From NCBI GenBank assembly GCA_964484265.1, contig CAZAFH010000029.1:1-64000 (forward strand): DNA of 64,000 nucleotides, given 5' to 3'. Origin of the DNA: SIAQ01 sp964484265 (lineage in GTDB: Bacteria; Planctomycetota; Planctomycetia; Gemmatales; Gemmataceae). Below, piece by piece: positions 8,501-17,520 of the stretch. The translations under genes and the position numbers were made by a program. The number at the start of each line of letters is the position of its first letter. Position 1 is the first letter of the stretch. Under the pieces are notes generated by a model, which saw nothing but the letters and a program-made list of their open reading frames with translations, had not been told where the DNA came from and made no database searches.

Positions 8501-11500
8501 CCATTCTTGTTCGGCGACGGATAGCTCGGCGCACCATTGACCAGACTTCCGTCTTCGAGCTGGACCCCCGTCAAAGGCAATACGAAATTATTTGTCGGAC
8601 GTACGCACAGCACTTCGTACTCGACGTCGAACCGCGCTCGATTTTCGACGATTCGACCCGTGTAACGTGCACTCAGCAATACCGCTGGCTGGGAGGCGAA
8701 ATTCGCCGGCTTTTCAATATCGGCGAGAAGCGTCGAGAGTTCCGCGGGAACCAGAACAGCCGGCTTGGGACTCGAAATAATCCATACCGTGTGGCTTCTC
8801 ATCGGCACCGGCATCGGCTGTGCGAAACCCTGCCAGGCAAACATACCAAGCAGGACCATCCCGGCGACCGTTCCGGCCACCGCGGTCGGCCTCGGCGTTT
8901 TCTCGTCTTCCGCGGGCTTGTGAGGCGCTCGCGAACTTGCCGTGAGAGCCGCAATCATGCCGACGCCAAGGCTTAATGTGCCCGGCAAAAAGATCGTTTC
9001 GGCAACCTCTGCCGGCGAAAAACTCATCGCAAGAACGATTCCAACCAGGAAGCTCAAGTGCACCCGCACCCGGACTCGCGCCGACATTCGATTGCGCGAG
9101 GCATACGACAAGATCAGCCACCCAAGCGCCAACAGCCATCCCAGCGATTGCGCCGTCGTCTTGTCGAGCAAAGTGATGACGCCGCCGTTCGCCGTGATAG
9201 GCACGTCCCATTCGTGCATCAGGAGTTTCGCATCGTCAGGTCCATGCCAAACTTTCGCATCGGGACCTTGATCGGAGGGCGTGGCGGCATGATTCAACCA
9301 CGCTGTAACCAGTGCGAATCCGCCGGAAGAGTCGCGGCCCGTCCGTAGGGCTTCGCGCATGGCTGGGCCTAGCGCATCCACCTGGGAAACCGATGTCACG
9401 CCAAGCTGCCTCATGCGGGACGAAGTCGTCAAGAGCAATCCATGGGGCGAAGCGATGGCGACAAGTCCCAATGCCTCCCAGAACGGGCGGTCCACTGGCA
9501 TGCGAAGAAGCTTTGGATCTACTGCCGACTGAGCATCCAGGCCAAGCTCCTTGAATGCCTGCCTATCGATGACGAGAGGAAGCTTTTCTTTCAACTCGAC
9601 CAGCGCGAATCGTTCGAGCAGCGCGGCGAGCGTCGAGGTCCCGGCAGATTCCGCGTGCAGGCGTGCCTCCGCCAGGAGTGCCGTGCGGCGAATGTCCTCG
9701 ATCCGGACCTCGGGCGATTCTCCTTTCCCGCGAAGCAGCCAGGCGTTACCCCAGGTCCAGACGGCATGGGCGCGGCGAAGCCAATCGGATTTCGGGGAAA
9801 GCCCGCGCGGCGTGCCCAGCGGCTCACGCTCGTTGTGGAAAAGTGGCGTGACGCCATCCTCCACGGCGAGACGCATTTGCACATCAATGGGCGGGACAGG
9901 CCAACCGATTCGGGGCAACAGGGTGCGGCGAAATCCTGGAACAAGGAAGTCTGGCTTCGGTGATTTCGCCACGATCACGTAACGTGTCGCTGCCGCAGAA
10001 TCATCGCAGGGCAGCGAAAGTACGACCTCGGCGTCATTGGCCTGGGCGCGAAAATGGTTCAGCCAGCGATCCTGCACCTTCACGGCAACGACGTGCATCG
10101 CTTCCGGCAGGCGAAGCTCGCAGGTCGGAGCGCGATGCCCGCTCAGGCGAAAATGGAGTTGATGGTATATTCTTCCGTCGCGGTAAATCTTCGTCAGGCA
10201 ACCGGCTTCATCGCAATACTCCGTGCTGGAACGAACATCGCTTGTGCGGCGAGTCCAGATCTTTCTGAGCGACTGAAACGGCCGAATATCATTGGCGAAT
10301 TCATGAATCCGCATCCCAGTGGGCGTTCGGGTCGCACGCCGATCGTCGGAGTTGTCGCTCGCTCCGTCAACTCGTTCGATGGTCTCGTCGCCGCCTTCGA
10401 TGGCGATCTCCTGAACGATGCTGGCAGCATGGATCGGCGTCATCGCAGGCATCACCCACACCCGTTCGTTGCGCGAAGGCTTAGGCATTCCCAGGCGCGA
10501 ATTTGGCGGCGCTTCAGGTTCGATGGCCGTCTCCACGGCGAATGCCGTCCTGGCGCGAATCGGCTCGCTGAAATGGAATCGCCAAACCTGCCCCGGCGGC
10601 GCCGCTGCCTGAGTTGAAAGGCAACCGAGCGGAGATGGCGTGCCCAGAGCCAAAAGATACGGCAGCGATTCCGCCGCCGGGAGTTTCTCAACATGGTGAA
10701 TCGGCGATTTGCCCTCGTCGGCGGCGATGCGCCAATCCACCGGGAATCCAGGCGACAGGCGAAAATCGATGAAGTGCGGTGATCCCGACGAAGGCTCGAT
10801 CTCCCACCGGAAGCGGACCGCTGCCGTCGTACCCTGGAGCGCGATTCGATGCTCGCCGCGAACGGCAATTTGGCCCGGACGTGGCGTGACGCGGATGGCG
10901 GCAGTCAATCGTTGGTTCCGCCAGTTGAATGAATAGCCCGGCATCGGATCCCGCGCGTCGCCTTCCTTCGTCGAAGTTTGAGGCAAAGACGACGACACAA
11001 GCTGGGCCCGCGCCGACGATGCCACATATACATCCAACCGCCCTGTTCGCCGTGTGGCGTTGATGAGATTGACGTCCGGATGAAAGAGAATCCTGCCAGC
11101 CCCGGTGTTTGCCGCGAATGTCGAACGCATCCGCAGCGTCACCATCGCATCGCGCGTCGGCGTCAATGGTTGTTTCAGTTCCACGACAAGCGAGTCGCCG
11201 CTGATGTACCAACCGCGCATCATGCCCTGCGGCTGGACGGAAACCTGATCCAGCACATAGCCCGGGTTCGTCTTGGGTAGCACGACGCGCAGTTCGTAGA
11301 GACTCCCCCGCGATGCCGCGCAGCGAAGCTCCGCCTGGTAGACGGCCGACGAATCGGAGATATCCCATCGGCACCGGGAATCGGTGGCGATGTCCACGGA
11401 GTTGGCGTGGAATAACACAGTCGGCCGTTGAGATGCACCGGCGCCGGCGGTCGACTCCACGAGCGTGAAGGATTGCGTTCCGTCGAGATCCGACGAGGAA

Positions 11501-12714
11501 TTTGTCATTTCGAACGAGCCTGAATTCCATTTGGCGATCGGCAGAAGCGGGTGCAGCCGAACGCTCAGGCTTTCTCCGCTGGGAAAGGCGCCGGGGAGAC
11601 GCAAGGCGGGGCTCGTCCACGATTCGCCGGTCGGCGCCGCCGTGATGCTCCGCACGCGGATCAGGTCGAGCTTTCCGTGCATCGGCTGATCGAACTGCAG
11701 CTTGAGTATGCCAGGCGACTCTTTGCCTGTTTTTAGCGTCTTACCTTTGACGGATTTTGTCGCGATCGCGCCCTCTTTCCACTGCCAATTCTTGAGTTGT
11801 CCGCCGCGGAAGGAAACCTCATAGGGTTGTAGGCGTGGATCGCCTTCAAACACCAATTCCTGCACGCTGCCATGGACGATATCGACGTGAAAATCATGCT
11901 CCAGGCTAACACGCCTCGGTTCGATCGATTGCGTCGATGCGACTTTCGTAAAGATCGTGGGCGCCGCTGAGCCGTTCGCACCTGTATCGGCAACTCTGCG
12001 AAAAGTAATCGTGAATTGCGACAACCCCGATGCCTGGATGCGCCAAAGGCGTTTCCCCGCGGATTCCGATTCGATCGGTCCAGTTACGAGTGCGGGCGAT
12101 TTTGGGATCGAGCCCCAATAATCCGAAGGCACGAGCAACTCGAATTCACACGAGGCGCATGGCGGAATGGCGATCGGGAACTGAATGCCGTCTTGCGTCG
12201 AGTTCCCGCGCATGCTCCAGTCGAAGAAGCAGGTACGGAATTCCATGCCGGGAACGAGCAGGCCAAGGGAATTGCCGTTGAATTCAGCAAGAGCGCCGTC
12301 GCTGCCTCGCTCCCATTTGATCCGGTGAAGCGCCATGCTGATCGGATCGATCGGCAAGAGAGCGGGCGCTGTCGAGGAATTGTGGATATGCCATTGCCCG
12401 CTGCCGTTGACGAGATACTGCCCGGCCAACTCGGCGCGATACGTCGCGCCGCGGAGCCGGGGTTTTTGTTTGCGCTCCACGAGCAGTTTTTGGGCGTTGG
12501 CGACGCGAGCTTCGAATTCATCGAGCGGCTGCAAAGTGAGCGTGCCTTGCTGTACGCGTTCCAGTTCCTTCGCCACGCGTTCGGGCGGAATGGCGATTCG
12601 CGCGATGGGCAGCGGATCGTCGTCGCGCCCAGGCTGAGCGCAGAGAACCGCAGCCGCGCAGAAAACCCCCGCTGCCAGTATGAAGCGCGACAGGGGTGAA
12701 ATAAGGGTCCGCAC
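5575..12714 (-). CDS. Giant envelope protein with two unit-length halves, function unknown
   Basis: This 2379-aa protein starts with a signal peptide (MRTLISPLSRFILAAGVFCA through VLCAQP). A long beta-rich region follows, then a membrane cluster at about 1191-1258 (WLLALGW, HLSFLVGIVLAMSFS, LSLGVGMIAALTA). An internal stretch at about 1276-1298 (AGMVLLGMFAWQGFAQP) closely resembles a second signal peptide. A second beta-rich half comes next and ends in two more membrane spans at about 2281-2341. Each half resembles the 1163-aa protein encoded just upstream (12963-16454): compare ARYTGRIVENRARFDVEYE here with CKLTGRLDGNFLQVRAEYG there. No enzymatic motif was recognised. The protein is probably anchored in the cytoplasmic membrane with large periplasmic parts. 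It belongs to the oversized lineage-specific proteins typical of planctomycetes. Confidence 0.85.
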   Translation of the reverse strand: MRTLISPLSRFILAAGVFCAAAVLCAQPGRDDDPLPIARIAIPPERVAKELERVQQGTLTLQPLDEFEARVANAQKLLVERKQKPRLRGATYRAELAGQYLVNGSGQWHIHNSSTAPALLPIDPISMALHRIKWERGSDGALAEFNGNSLGLLVPGMEFRTCFFDWSMRGNSTQDGIQFPIAIPPCASCEFELLVPSDYWGSIPKSPALVTGPIESESAGKRLWRIQASGLSQFTITFRRVADTGANGSAAPTIFTKVASTQSIEPRRVSLEHDFHVDIVHGSVQELVFEGDPRLQPYEVSFRGGQLKNWQWKEGAIATKSVKGKTLKTGKESPGILKLQFDQPMHGKLDLIRVRSITAAPTGESWTSPALRLPGAFPSGESLSVRLHPLLPIAKWNSGSFEMTNSSSDLDGTQSFTLVESTAGAGASQRPTVLFHANSVDIATDSRCRWDISDSSAVYQAELRCAASRGSLYELRVVLPKTNPGYVLDQVSVQPQGMMRGWYISGDSLVVELKQPLTPTRDAMVTLRMRSTFAANTGAGRILFHPDVNLINATRRTGRLDVYVASSARAQLVSSSLPQTSTKEGDARDPMPGYSFNWRNQRLTAAIRVTPRPGQIAVRGEHRIALQGTTAAVRFRWEIEPSSGSPHFIDFRLSPGFPVDWRIAADEGKSPIHHVEKLPAAESLPYLLALGTPSPLGCLSTQAAAPPGQVWRFHFSEPIRARTAFAVETAIEPEAPPNSRLGMPKPSRNERVWVMPAMTPIHAASIVQEIAIEGGDETIERVDGASDNSDDRRATRTPTGMRIHEFANDIRPFQSLRKIWTRRTSDVRSSTEYCDEAGCLTKIYRDGRIYHQLHFRLSGHRAPTCELRLPEAMHVVAVKVQDRWLNHFRAQANDAEVVLSLPCDDSAAATRYVIVAKSPKPDFLVPGFRRTLLPRIGWPVPPIDVQMRLAVEDGVTPLFHNEREPLGTPRGLSPKSDWLRRAHAVWTWGNAWLLRGKGESPEVRIEDIRRTALLAEARLHAESAGTSTLAALLERFALVELKEKLPLVIDRQAFKELGLDAQSAVDPKLLRMPVDRPFWEALGLVAIASPHGLLLTTSSRMRQLGVTSVSQVDALGPAMREALRTGRDSSGGFALVTAWLNHAATPSDQGPDAKVWHGPDDAKLLMHEWDVPITANGGVITLLDKTTAQSLGWLLALGWLILSYASRNRMSARVRVRVHLSFLVGIVLAMSFSPAEVAETIFLPGTLSLGVGMIAALTASSRAPHKPAEDEKTPRPTAVAGTVAGMVLLGMFAWQGFAQPMPVPMRSHTVWIISSPKPAVLVPAELSTLLADIEKPANFASQPAVLLSARYTGRIVENRARFDVEYEVLCVRPTNNFVLPLTGVQLEDGSLVNGAPSYPSPNKNGYSLAIRKPGMHHIRLSFTAPIESTSGGQAVRFACPKSPRCELRMDWPAPVQSPQMVRGWGQETVLTGLPSSARRWQAQIGYENEVHFRWTTGPAAPLAKSISVAEAHYWDLRPGNIALTSQLHYRLDGVTLGQIAVSVPVGMHIQSIEANTVSLAGALRLPIAIKRWEIQGKAAQRRLIVEFAKPTSGELTLRLDALPTELTNRRLVLKLPAPIQGKSTEGWLGYRLDATESRGAAQNLAVQSMTTAEFLQNWQRLGGIRTAAPTRAYRFQRKAVVAGLELFVLPSELKARCEFIWNIDSAGADLSASCVLNDPVGDIKIAEFQVPAGIVVAGVSGVDVNRWQLHENHLQVWLKQPKKQTTITIAGWRVHASKNINQIHSALVIQPLHAQLVDSVIELRPDVGLEVDVVNQRALRRTARKPVRFAVTASPWDLTYKLLRPKVSPEVDTVTRVQRDEYGIAWSQELRVRSDRGKLPSLHVKITGEDADRVMVNAPDGVESVLPTKKTDESHWQIKFTSGLPAEVLVTLSARLNGDGTASKSLPSVEILGADVARPSVTWKDVDLIDPKTRKIITHNANGSNVPAGWKTAPLESTPEVAARKPAPAVAIRVIALAETISQASLGDWVHEASCWIRGERATELRLDFPQPVDILHLAIDGQTLSTAVPDENSRTLTLKPGFEPRHLVMRWRYQPGSENPNEPITEPVRISNGRPGISGSVLILSRGLSVRDRGTDAEDRVLLHSLLQEAEIEVRLLDPAPPAGTALNSDVLQRVGAGQLRFHRLLRQASYLNSIAPFAGPDFDSSEIQGRIENLKKRNAELTKKHGWEKLRLHNERTAAVTPCAIPRAEWPMHGSVLLVDAGKSTLPLLPRGDTGDAGVWSVSELAILVAVVLFILSFVRQTYTLVRLAAPEIAALTVLAAAASLGVGLLPIVLMASFVAIRFFNTFMRLRARFFPPPAPRKSADQASTRTLPPTVN

Positions 12715-12753
12715 GGTTCAATCTCTTGACAGTAATGGTCGATCATTCATTTC

Positions 12754-12828
12754 GGCGAGCCAGGAGCGTGAGCGACTGGAGTAGCGATTTCTCGTACTTT
12801 CTCCGGTCCCTTACGCTCTCGGCTCGCC
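12754..12828. repeat. Intergenic palindrome, GGCGAGCC..GAGCGT type (copy 1)
   Basis: GGCGAGCCAGGAGCGTGAGC pairs with TTACGCTCTCGGCTCGCC. The same family recurs at 28285-28365. It lies between the two giant envelope protein genes. Confidence 0.75.
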
Positions 12829-12866
12829 TTATACTCCGCACACTCCGATTTGACACAATCTTTGAA

Positions 12867-12929
12867 AGGTGGCACAGACATTCTTGTCTGTGCTTGATGT
12901 TCTCACAGACAAGCATGTCTGTGCCACCT
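12867..12929. repeat. Intergenic double hairpin, TGGCACAGACA type
   Basis: AGGTGGCACAGACATTCTTG and AAGCATGTCTGTGCCACCT are complementary. Each arm also contains its own short hairpin (CACAGACA with TGTCTGTG), so the element can fold as a cruciform or as two small hairpins. Confidence 0.75.
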
Positions 12930-12962
12930 ATGTATCAATCCTGCCCGCGCGGAGTATGGAAT

Positions 12963-15900
12963 CTAAACACCTTTACCCGTGCCGCTGGCTTTGGACGGTA
13001 CTTTTTCGGGTACTTCGGGCGAATCGAGAGTCGAGGCTTCGCGCGGGCGCACGCCCGATTTTCCTCGCGACATCGTCGAACCTTGTTTCGTGCGCGAGAA
13101 TCCCGGGAGGAAGATCAGTTGCCGGCGGTAGCGCTCTTCGATCGTCCAGAGAATGGCGATGAAAATCGAAGTCACGACAACGCCTGGCTGAATTCCAAAC
13201 AGGATTGCAGGCATAAATCCGGGCAACTGCAGCGCGACGGCCAGCACGACGATGGCCAGCGCCAAGATCACCATCCAAAACGCCAGCCGCGAGATCGGTG
13301 CGGCATAAGCCCCGAGAACGATCAACACAAGCAGTCCCGAACAGACGAGCAGCCAGGCCGAACGTGACATGCGAATGATCGCCGACGGCGATGCCGACGG
13401 CTGCGTGAAAGAGTACGTCACCGGTTCGCCGGGCGTCGCCGACTTCACGCCGGTAAGCCAGTACTCTGCGTCGGCCGTGGTCAAACTGGGTTCGGGTGTC
13501 GGCAGCCATCCGCGAAAGCCTAGCGTCACGTCGGGCCGGACATTCGCTCCGAAGGCGGCGCCGATCATCGGCGTCGCCGTCGTGACGATCCAGCGTGTTT
13601 GGCCGATGGCCACATCGCCCTGGAGGATCGGCGCGGGCAATGTGGAGTAGATGACACCGGAGTCTTCGAGCGCGCTGGCCGGTATTGTGTAGCTGATTTC
13701 AAACAACCTGGAACTATCAAGAATGTCTGCCGGAAGTCGCAGGCGAACGATCTTTTCCTGGGCATCGACGAGATTCGCCGGAATACTGAGCTTCCCGATT
13801 TTGAAAACCGGCGGTTCCAACAGGCGCGATTGCGGCGCCGGCAGTTCCACGTCGATGAACGCCACCGGATATTTGCGGACTAGGTAGCGCATCCGGCAAT
13901 ACTGGCTGCCGTCGCCGTTGAAGCGAATCTCCGCGAGGGCACGGTCCACGACGAGCGAAGTCGATCGTGCCGCATTGGTTCGGTCGATTAGCAACGACAA
14001 AGGCAGGTCGGCGCCGACGCCCTGAAGCACCAGCGTCGGAAGTTGATCCTTGCCCGGCACGATTTCGACTCCGCGCTCGTTCCAGATCCCGCGCCCGGCC
14101 AGTTCGTCGGCCAACCGCGGCTTCGCGCCCGTGAGCGACCAGACACGCACCTTGAGATCCTTGATGGCGACCGTCGTCTGCCAGATCGGCGTCACATTCA
14201 GAATCGCGCGTGCCGATCCCGCGTCACGAGGAAGCGCGGTCAGTGCCAGATCATAGCGCAAACGCACTTCGACCTTCTCCGCCGCGTCGCGCGGTATCTT
14301 CAACCAAAGCAGTCGGCGAACGGCATCCTGATTCGGCAACACCGCCACGCCCTTTACTTCAACATTTTTGACCCCTTCTGGAAGACGCAACGCAATCTGT
14401 CCCGTGCGAAGGTCCTGCCGGATATTCTCTCGCGGCGGCGGCAGCCAAAGCGTCTGCGCCACCTGGGCCGTGTTCTCGTGTAACTGCACGTCGAGAATTG
14501 CCTGCGTCACGGTTTCAGGCTCAAAGGAACGCCACGAAAAATCGAAACTCGCGGGCGATTGTTCCCAGACCGAGTCGAACTGATTCCGCTGCGGCACGGG
14601 TTCTTCCGCGCCTGGCGGACCGTAGAGGATCTCGATGCCGTCATCGGTCTGCAACGTCAGCTTCGTGCCCCGATCGAGCGTGCTGACGGGTCGAGGAAGT
14701 TCGATGCGGGTGCCGCGGATATAATTGGGCAGGCGCAACACACTCTTGATGATGATGGTCATCTGCTTCGCCGGCCCCCGCTGCCAAAGAATCCGGGCAT
14801 TGCCAGCCGTATCGAGCGTGTGCATCTGAAGGCGCGCGTTTTGATCGTCGATGACGATCGGCTCGTCGGCCTGGGCGACCGCCGACTGAAACGCCAGCGC
14901 CATCGCGGCCCACGGCAAGGCGCCGGGAAACGCCGCGCCAGGCATCGGCATGACGAAAGGTTCCGGACCTCGCGTCCGAATCGCGGGCAGCTTGACATCG
15001 ACGGCGTTGATCGCGGAATAGACGGCCTTGAGGTGAATTCTCGTCGTCTGTTCAAACTCCCAAACGGGACCGGCGGCACGCATCTTGATCGCATGCTCGA
15101 CATTCGATTCAAACTGATTTTTGTCGAAACGCCACTCCAGCTCCACCGGCGCCTTGAGGGACTGCATGGCTTTGAAGTTCTTGTCGGAGATCATTGGCGT
15201 GGAGTATTGGAAGGCCGATTCCACGTCGCTATTTTTCACCTGGAAGACATCGCCGTTGCGAGTGAATAGGACGCGCTGACCGAAGCTGACGTCCGCAGGC
15301 ACTTTGACGTGTATCGTGCCCTGCTGGTGGAATGCGCCCAGCACGCAGAACGGGCCAACCGGAACGCGCTGCCCGATGTTCGGCCGCGGTACGCGCACCT
15401 GCACCGTGACCTGCCACGGTTCGGCCGACGGCGCCGACACTTTAAGTTCGTGGTAGGGCGTTTTCTCGTCGGGTGTCTTCCATACATGGGTGAGGCCCGC
15501 AGGTTCCTTGACTTCGATTTTCGCCGACGGCGGGAGCAAAAGCCGCCAAACGTCGGTCTGCGATCGGCTGTCTTCGAGGGTCAGCACGGCCGTCATGTTA
15601 ACATGCGTCTCGTCCACGCCCACTTGCACCTGGCTTTCGACTTTGGGCAATGCGGAATTGCCCGCGAGCGAGACCGGTTCCTTCCAGACGAGATTCAGCG
15701 CCTTGGCTTTACCCAGAGGGATCTGCCAGCGCCCTGGTATTTTGGTTTTTTCGAGGGAATCGTTGAGCCGAAGTTCTCGGATGTTCGTGGGCAGGTCGAG
15801 GTGCAACAGTGTCACGGCGGAACCGGGCAGGTCGAGGTCGATGCCGCGCTCGATGTTGCCCGTCACGGATTTTTTGACCTGGACAGGCACGCGCAAATTA

Positions 15901-16454
15901 ACCGCCAGGAGATGCCGGCCTTCCTTCTCGACGAGCATGCTAAAGCCATCGTCGGCGACTTCGAGCAAGGCCGGTTCGCCGTCGAGTTCGCCTTCGTCGG
16001 TGAGGTGTCCGCCCTTCAAGCCGAGACTGACCGTGGTGCGCGGTTTCTCGGTCGCGAACCCATATTCCGCGCGGACCTGAAGAAAGTTGCCATCGAGCCT
16101 GCCAGTAAGCTTGCACGAAGAGGGGATCTTTTTGCCGACCTTGATCTGAAGCTCGAGTGCTTTGATTTGGCTAACGAGTTTTTTGTGTTGCTCGGGAGTC
16201 AGCAGGATCATTTTTGGAAACAGTCCGATGGCGTCGCGCAGTTCTTCGACGACGACGATGATGGCCCCGGCAGGCGAATGAAGGAGTTCGAGCGGTATCT
16301 TTGATTTGGTGTCCGAATCGGCGGACTTGGTTTTCGCTGCGTCTTTCGTTTTGCCGAGGTCGGTCTTCTTTTCGTCAGGCGATTTCATCTGCGCGTGGGA
16401 GGGCCAGGCGAAGAACGCGAGAGCAAAAAGTACAATCAACGCGGCTCGCACCAT
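12963..16454 (-). CDS. Large envelope protein, single-unit relative of the 2379-aa neighbour
   Basis: This 1163-aa protein has a signal peptide (MVRAALIVLFALAFFAWPSH, then AQ) and a charged Lys/Asp-rich linker. A helical segment with LLTPEQHKKLVSQIKALE follows, then a long series of beta-strand-rich domains, and about three membrane spans near the C-terminus at about 1031-1106 (WLLVCSGLLVLIVLGAYA, FWMVILALAIVVLAVAL, VVTSIFIAILW). The tail is short and basic (SRGKSGVRPREAS). It precedes the 2379-aa gene on the same strand with a 248-base gap holding two palindromes, and the two products share domain layout. No catalytic motif was found. I do not recognise a named family; its role in the envelope is inferred only from the signal peptide and membrane spans. 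Confidence 0.85.
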   Translation of the reverse strand: MVRAALIVLFALAFFAWPSHAQMKSPDEKKTDLGKTKDAAKTKSADSDTKSKIPLELLHSPAGAIIVVVEELRDAIGLFPKMILLTPEQHKKLVSQIKALELQIKVGKKIPSSCKLTGRLDGNFLQVRAEYGFATEKPRTTVSLGLKGGHLTDEGELDGEPALLEVADDGFSMLVEKEGRHLLAVNLRVPVQVKKSVTGNIERGIDLDLPGSAVTLLHLDLPTNIRELRLNDSLEKTKIPGRWQIPLGKAKALNLVWKEPVSLAGNSALPKVESQVQVGVDETHVNMTAVLTLEDSRSQTDVWRLLLPPSAKIEVKEPAGLTHVWKTPDEKTPYHELKVSAPSAEPWQVTVQVRVPRPNIGQRVPVGPFCVLGAFHQQGTIHVKVPADVSFGQRVLFTRNGDVFQVKNSDVESAFQYSTPMISDKNFKAMQSLKAPVELEWRFDKNQFESNVEHAIKMRAAGPVWEFEQTTRIHLKAVYSAINAVDVKLPAIRTRGPEPFVMPMPGAAFPGALPWAAMALAFQSAVAQADEPIVIDDQNARLQMHTLDTAGNARILWQRGPAKQMTIIIKSVLRLPNYIRGTRIELPRPVSTLDRGTKLTLQTDDGIEILYGPPGAEEPVPQRNQFDSVWEQSPASFDFSWRSFEPETVTQAILDVQLHENTAQVAQTLWLPPPRENIRQDLRTGQIALRLPEGVKNVEVKGVAVLPNQDAVRRLLWLKIPRDAAEKVEVRLRYDLALTALPRDAGSARAILNVTPIWQTTVAIKDLKVRVWSLTGAKPRLADELAGRGIWNERGVEIVPGKDQLPTLVLQGVGADLPLSLLIDRTNAARSTSLVVDRALAEIRFNGDGSQYCRMRYLVRKYPVAFIDVELPAPQSRLLEPPVFKIGKLSIPANLVDAQEKIVRLRLPADILDSSRLFEISYTIPASALEDSGVIYSTLPAPILQGDVAIGQTRWIVTTATPMIGAAFGANVRPDVTLGFRGWLPTPEPSLTTADAEYWLTGVKSATPGEPVTYSFTQPSASPSAIIRMSRSAWLLVCSGLLVLIVLGAYAAPISRLAFWMVILALAIVVLAVALQLPGFMPAILFGIQPGVVVTSIFIAILWTIEERYRRQLIFLPGFSRTKQGSTMSRGKSGVRPREASTLDSPEVPEKVPSKASGTGKGV

Positions 16455-16707
16455 GGTTCACGCTCCATTACCGCTATCGCACGAATGATCGTTCTCGACC
16501 TACGCTCTTGGCTCCCGGTCCGTGCCCGTCATTATAAACGAAAACTCTGGTATTTGATTCCCAAGATTCCCAATTTGCCAGAATTCATCCATTGCCGATG
16601 GTGCGACTTTTCGAGATGATGGAATTTGACGATAATACCGATCGTAGCGATTCGATCGGTTTCGCCGTTTGGCCGAGACAATCCTCATTTCAGAAAGCGA
16701 ACCTCGC

Positions 16708-17247
16708 GTGAACAAGACGAACTGTAAGGCCGAAGTGACCGCCGCCAAGGCCGACATCGATTTCGGCAAGAACAACTACCACGTCGAATTGACGACCAAC
16801 AAAGGCACGATCCGCATCGAGTTCTTTCCCGACAAGGCGCCGGAACACGCCAGGAATTTCATCGCGCTGTCGAAGATCGGCTTCTACGACGGCGTGATCT
16901 TTCACCGCGTTATCGAAGGCTTCATGATCCAGGGCGGTTGCCCCCTGGGCACGGGCTATGGCAACGGCGGTTACAACGTCAAAGCAGAATTCAACACGAC
17001 AAAACATGTCCCCGGTGTCCTATCCATGGCAAGGAGCGGCGATCCGAACTCCGCGAGCACCCAGTTCTTCATCTGTCTGGAACCGTACCCCAGTCTCGAT
17101 GGGCAGTACACGGCTTTCGGTAAAGTGATGGACCAGGAATCGCAGGAAGTCGTCAACGCCATCGGTCTCGTCAAAACCGACCGCAACGACAAACCGATCG
17201 ACAAGGTCGTCATCGAGAAGGCTGCGGTAATTGTGACGCCGAAGTGA
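16708..17247 (+). CDS. Cyclophilin-type peptidyl-prolyl cis-trans isomerase
   Basis: This 179-aa cyclophilin catalyses cis-trans isomerisation of Xaa-Pro bonds. The core is complete: YHVELTTNKGTIRIEFFPDK, APEHARNFIALS, the active-site run GFYDGVIFHRVIEGFMIQGG with the catalytic arginine in FHRV, then VLSMARSGDPNSASTQFFI and LDGQYTAFGKV. No signal peptide is visible, so it is probably cytoplasmic. The start is uncertain: the GTG at 16708 is preferred, while an in-frame TTG at 16669 would add 13 residues, and neither has a strong ribosome-binding site. It is followed directly by the SRP RNA promoter, so it probably forms its own transcript. Confidence 0.9.
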   Translation: MNKTNCKAEVTAAKADIDFGKNNYHVELTTNKGTIRIEFFPDKAPEHARNFIALSKIGFYDGVIFHRVIEGFMIQGGCPLGTGYGNGGYNVKAEFNTTKHVPGVLSMARSGDPNSASTQFFICLEPYPSLDGQYTAFGKVMDQESQEVVNAIGLVKTDRNDKPIDKVVIEKAAVIVTPK

Positions 17248-17257
17248 CTTAGGCCGC

Positions 17258-17286
17258 TTGAAACCCAAACCGGAACCCGTATCTTA
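17258..17286 (+). promoter_or_regulatory. Sigma-70-type promoter for the SRP RNA
   Basis: TTGAAA at 17258-17263 and TATCTT at 17281-17286 are separated by exactly 17 bases. They lie about 30 bases before the base of the SRP RNA helix, and no open reading frame intervenes. Confidence 0.6.
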
Positions 17287-17319
17287 TTTGTTTCGACGAA
17301 ATCACCGCGCCGCCGCATC

Positions 17320-17435
17320 GAGAGGCTGGGAGGGGCGCCACGCAAGGGGAAGCTGTGAACCTGGTCAGGCCGGAAGGTGCAGCCATAAGCAGTGGATCTT
17401 GTGCAGTGGAATTACCTCTCTCAGCCATCTCGGCG
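17320..17435 (+). ncRNA. ffs: Small bacterial signal recognition particle RNA (4.5S type)
   Basis: The diagnostic apical part of SRP RNA is present: GTGAACCTGGTCAGGCCGG and AAGGTGCAGCCATAAGC, matching the conserved GGUCAGG..GGAAG..GCAGCC tetraloop and symmetric-loop region that binds Ffh. Flanking arms GAGAGGCTGGGAGGG and CCTCTCTCAGCCATCTC close the long helix, and a further CGCGCC/GGCGCG pairing may extend it. The ends are approximate. It has its own promoter upstream and an intrinsic terminator downstream, and it precedes dnaX, an arrangement common in bacteria. Confidence 0.92.
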
Positions 17436-17450
17436 CGGCCGGCGCTTTCA

Positions 17451-17481
17451 AGCCCACGGAAAACCCTCCGTGGGCTTTTTC
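17451..17481 (+). terminator. Intrinsic terminator of the SRP RNA
   Basis: AAGCCCACGG and CCGTGGGCTT form a 10-bp stem with a short AAAACCCT loop, followed by a run of T. It directly follows the SRP RNA. Confidence 0.9.
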
Positions 17482-17520
17482 TGTGCTGCTCAACACTTGA
17501 ATTTTCCACAAATCAAATTC

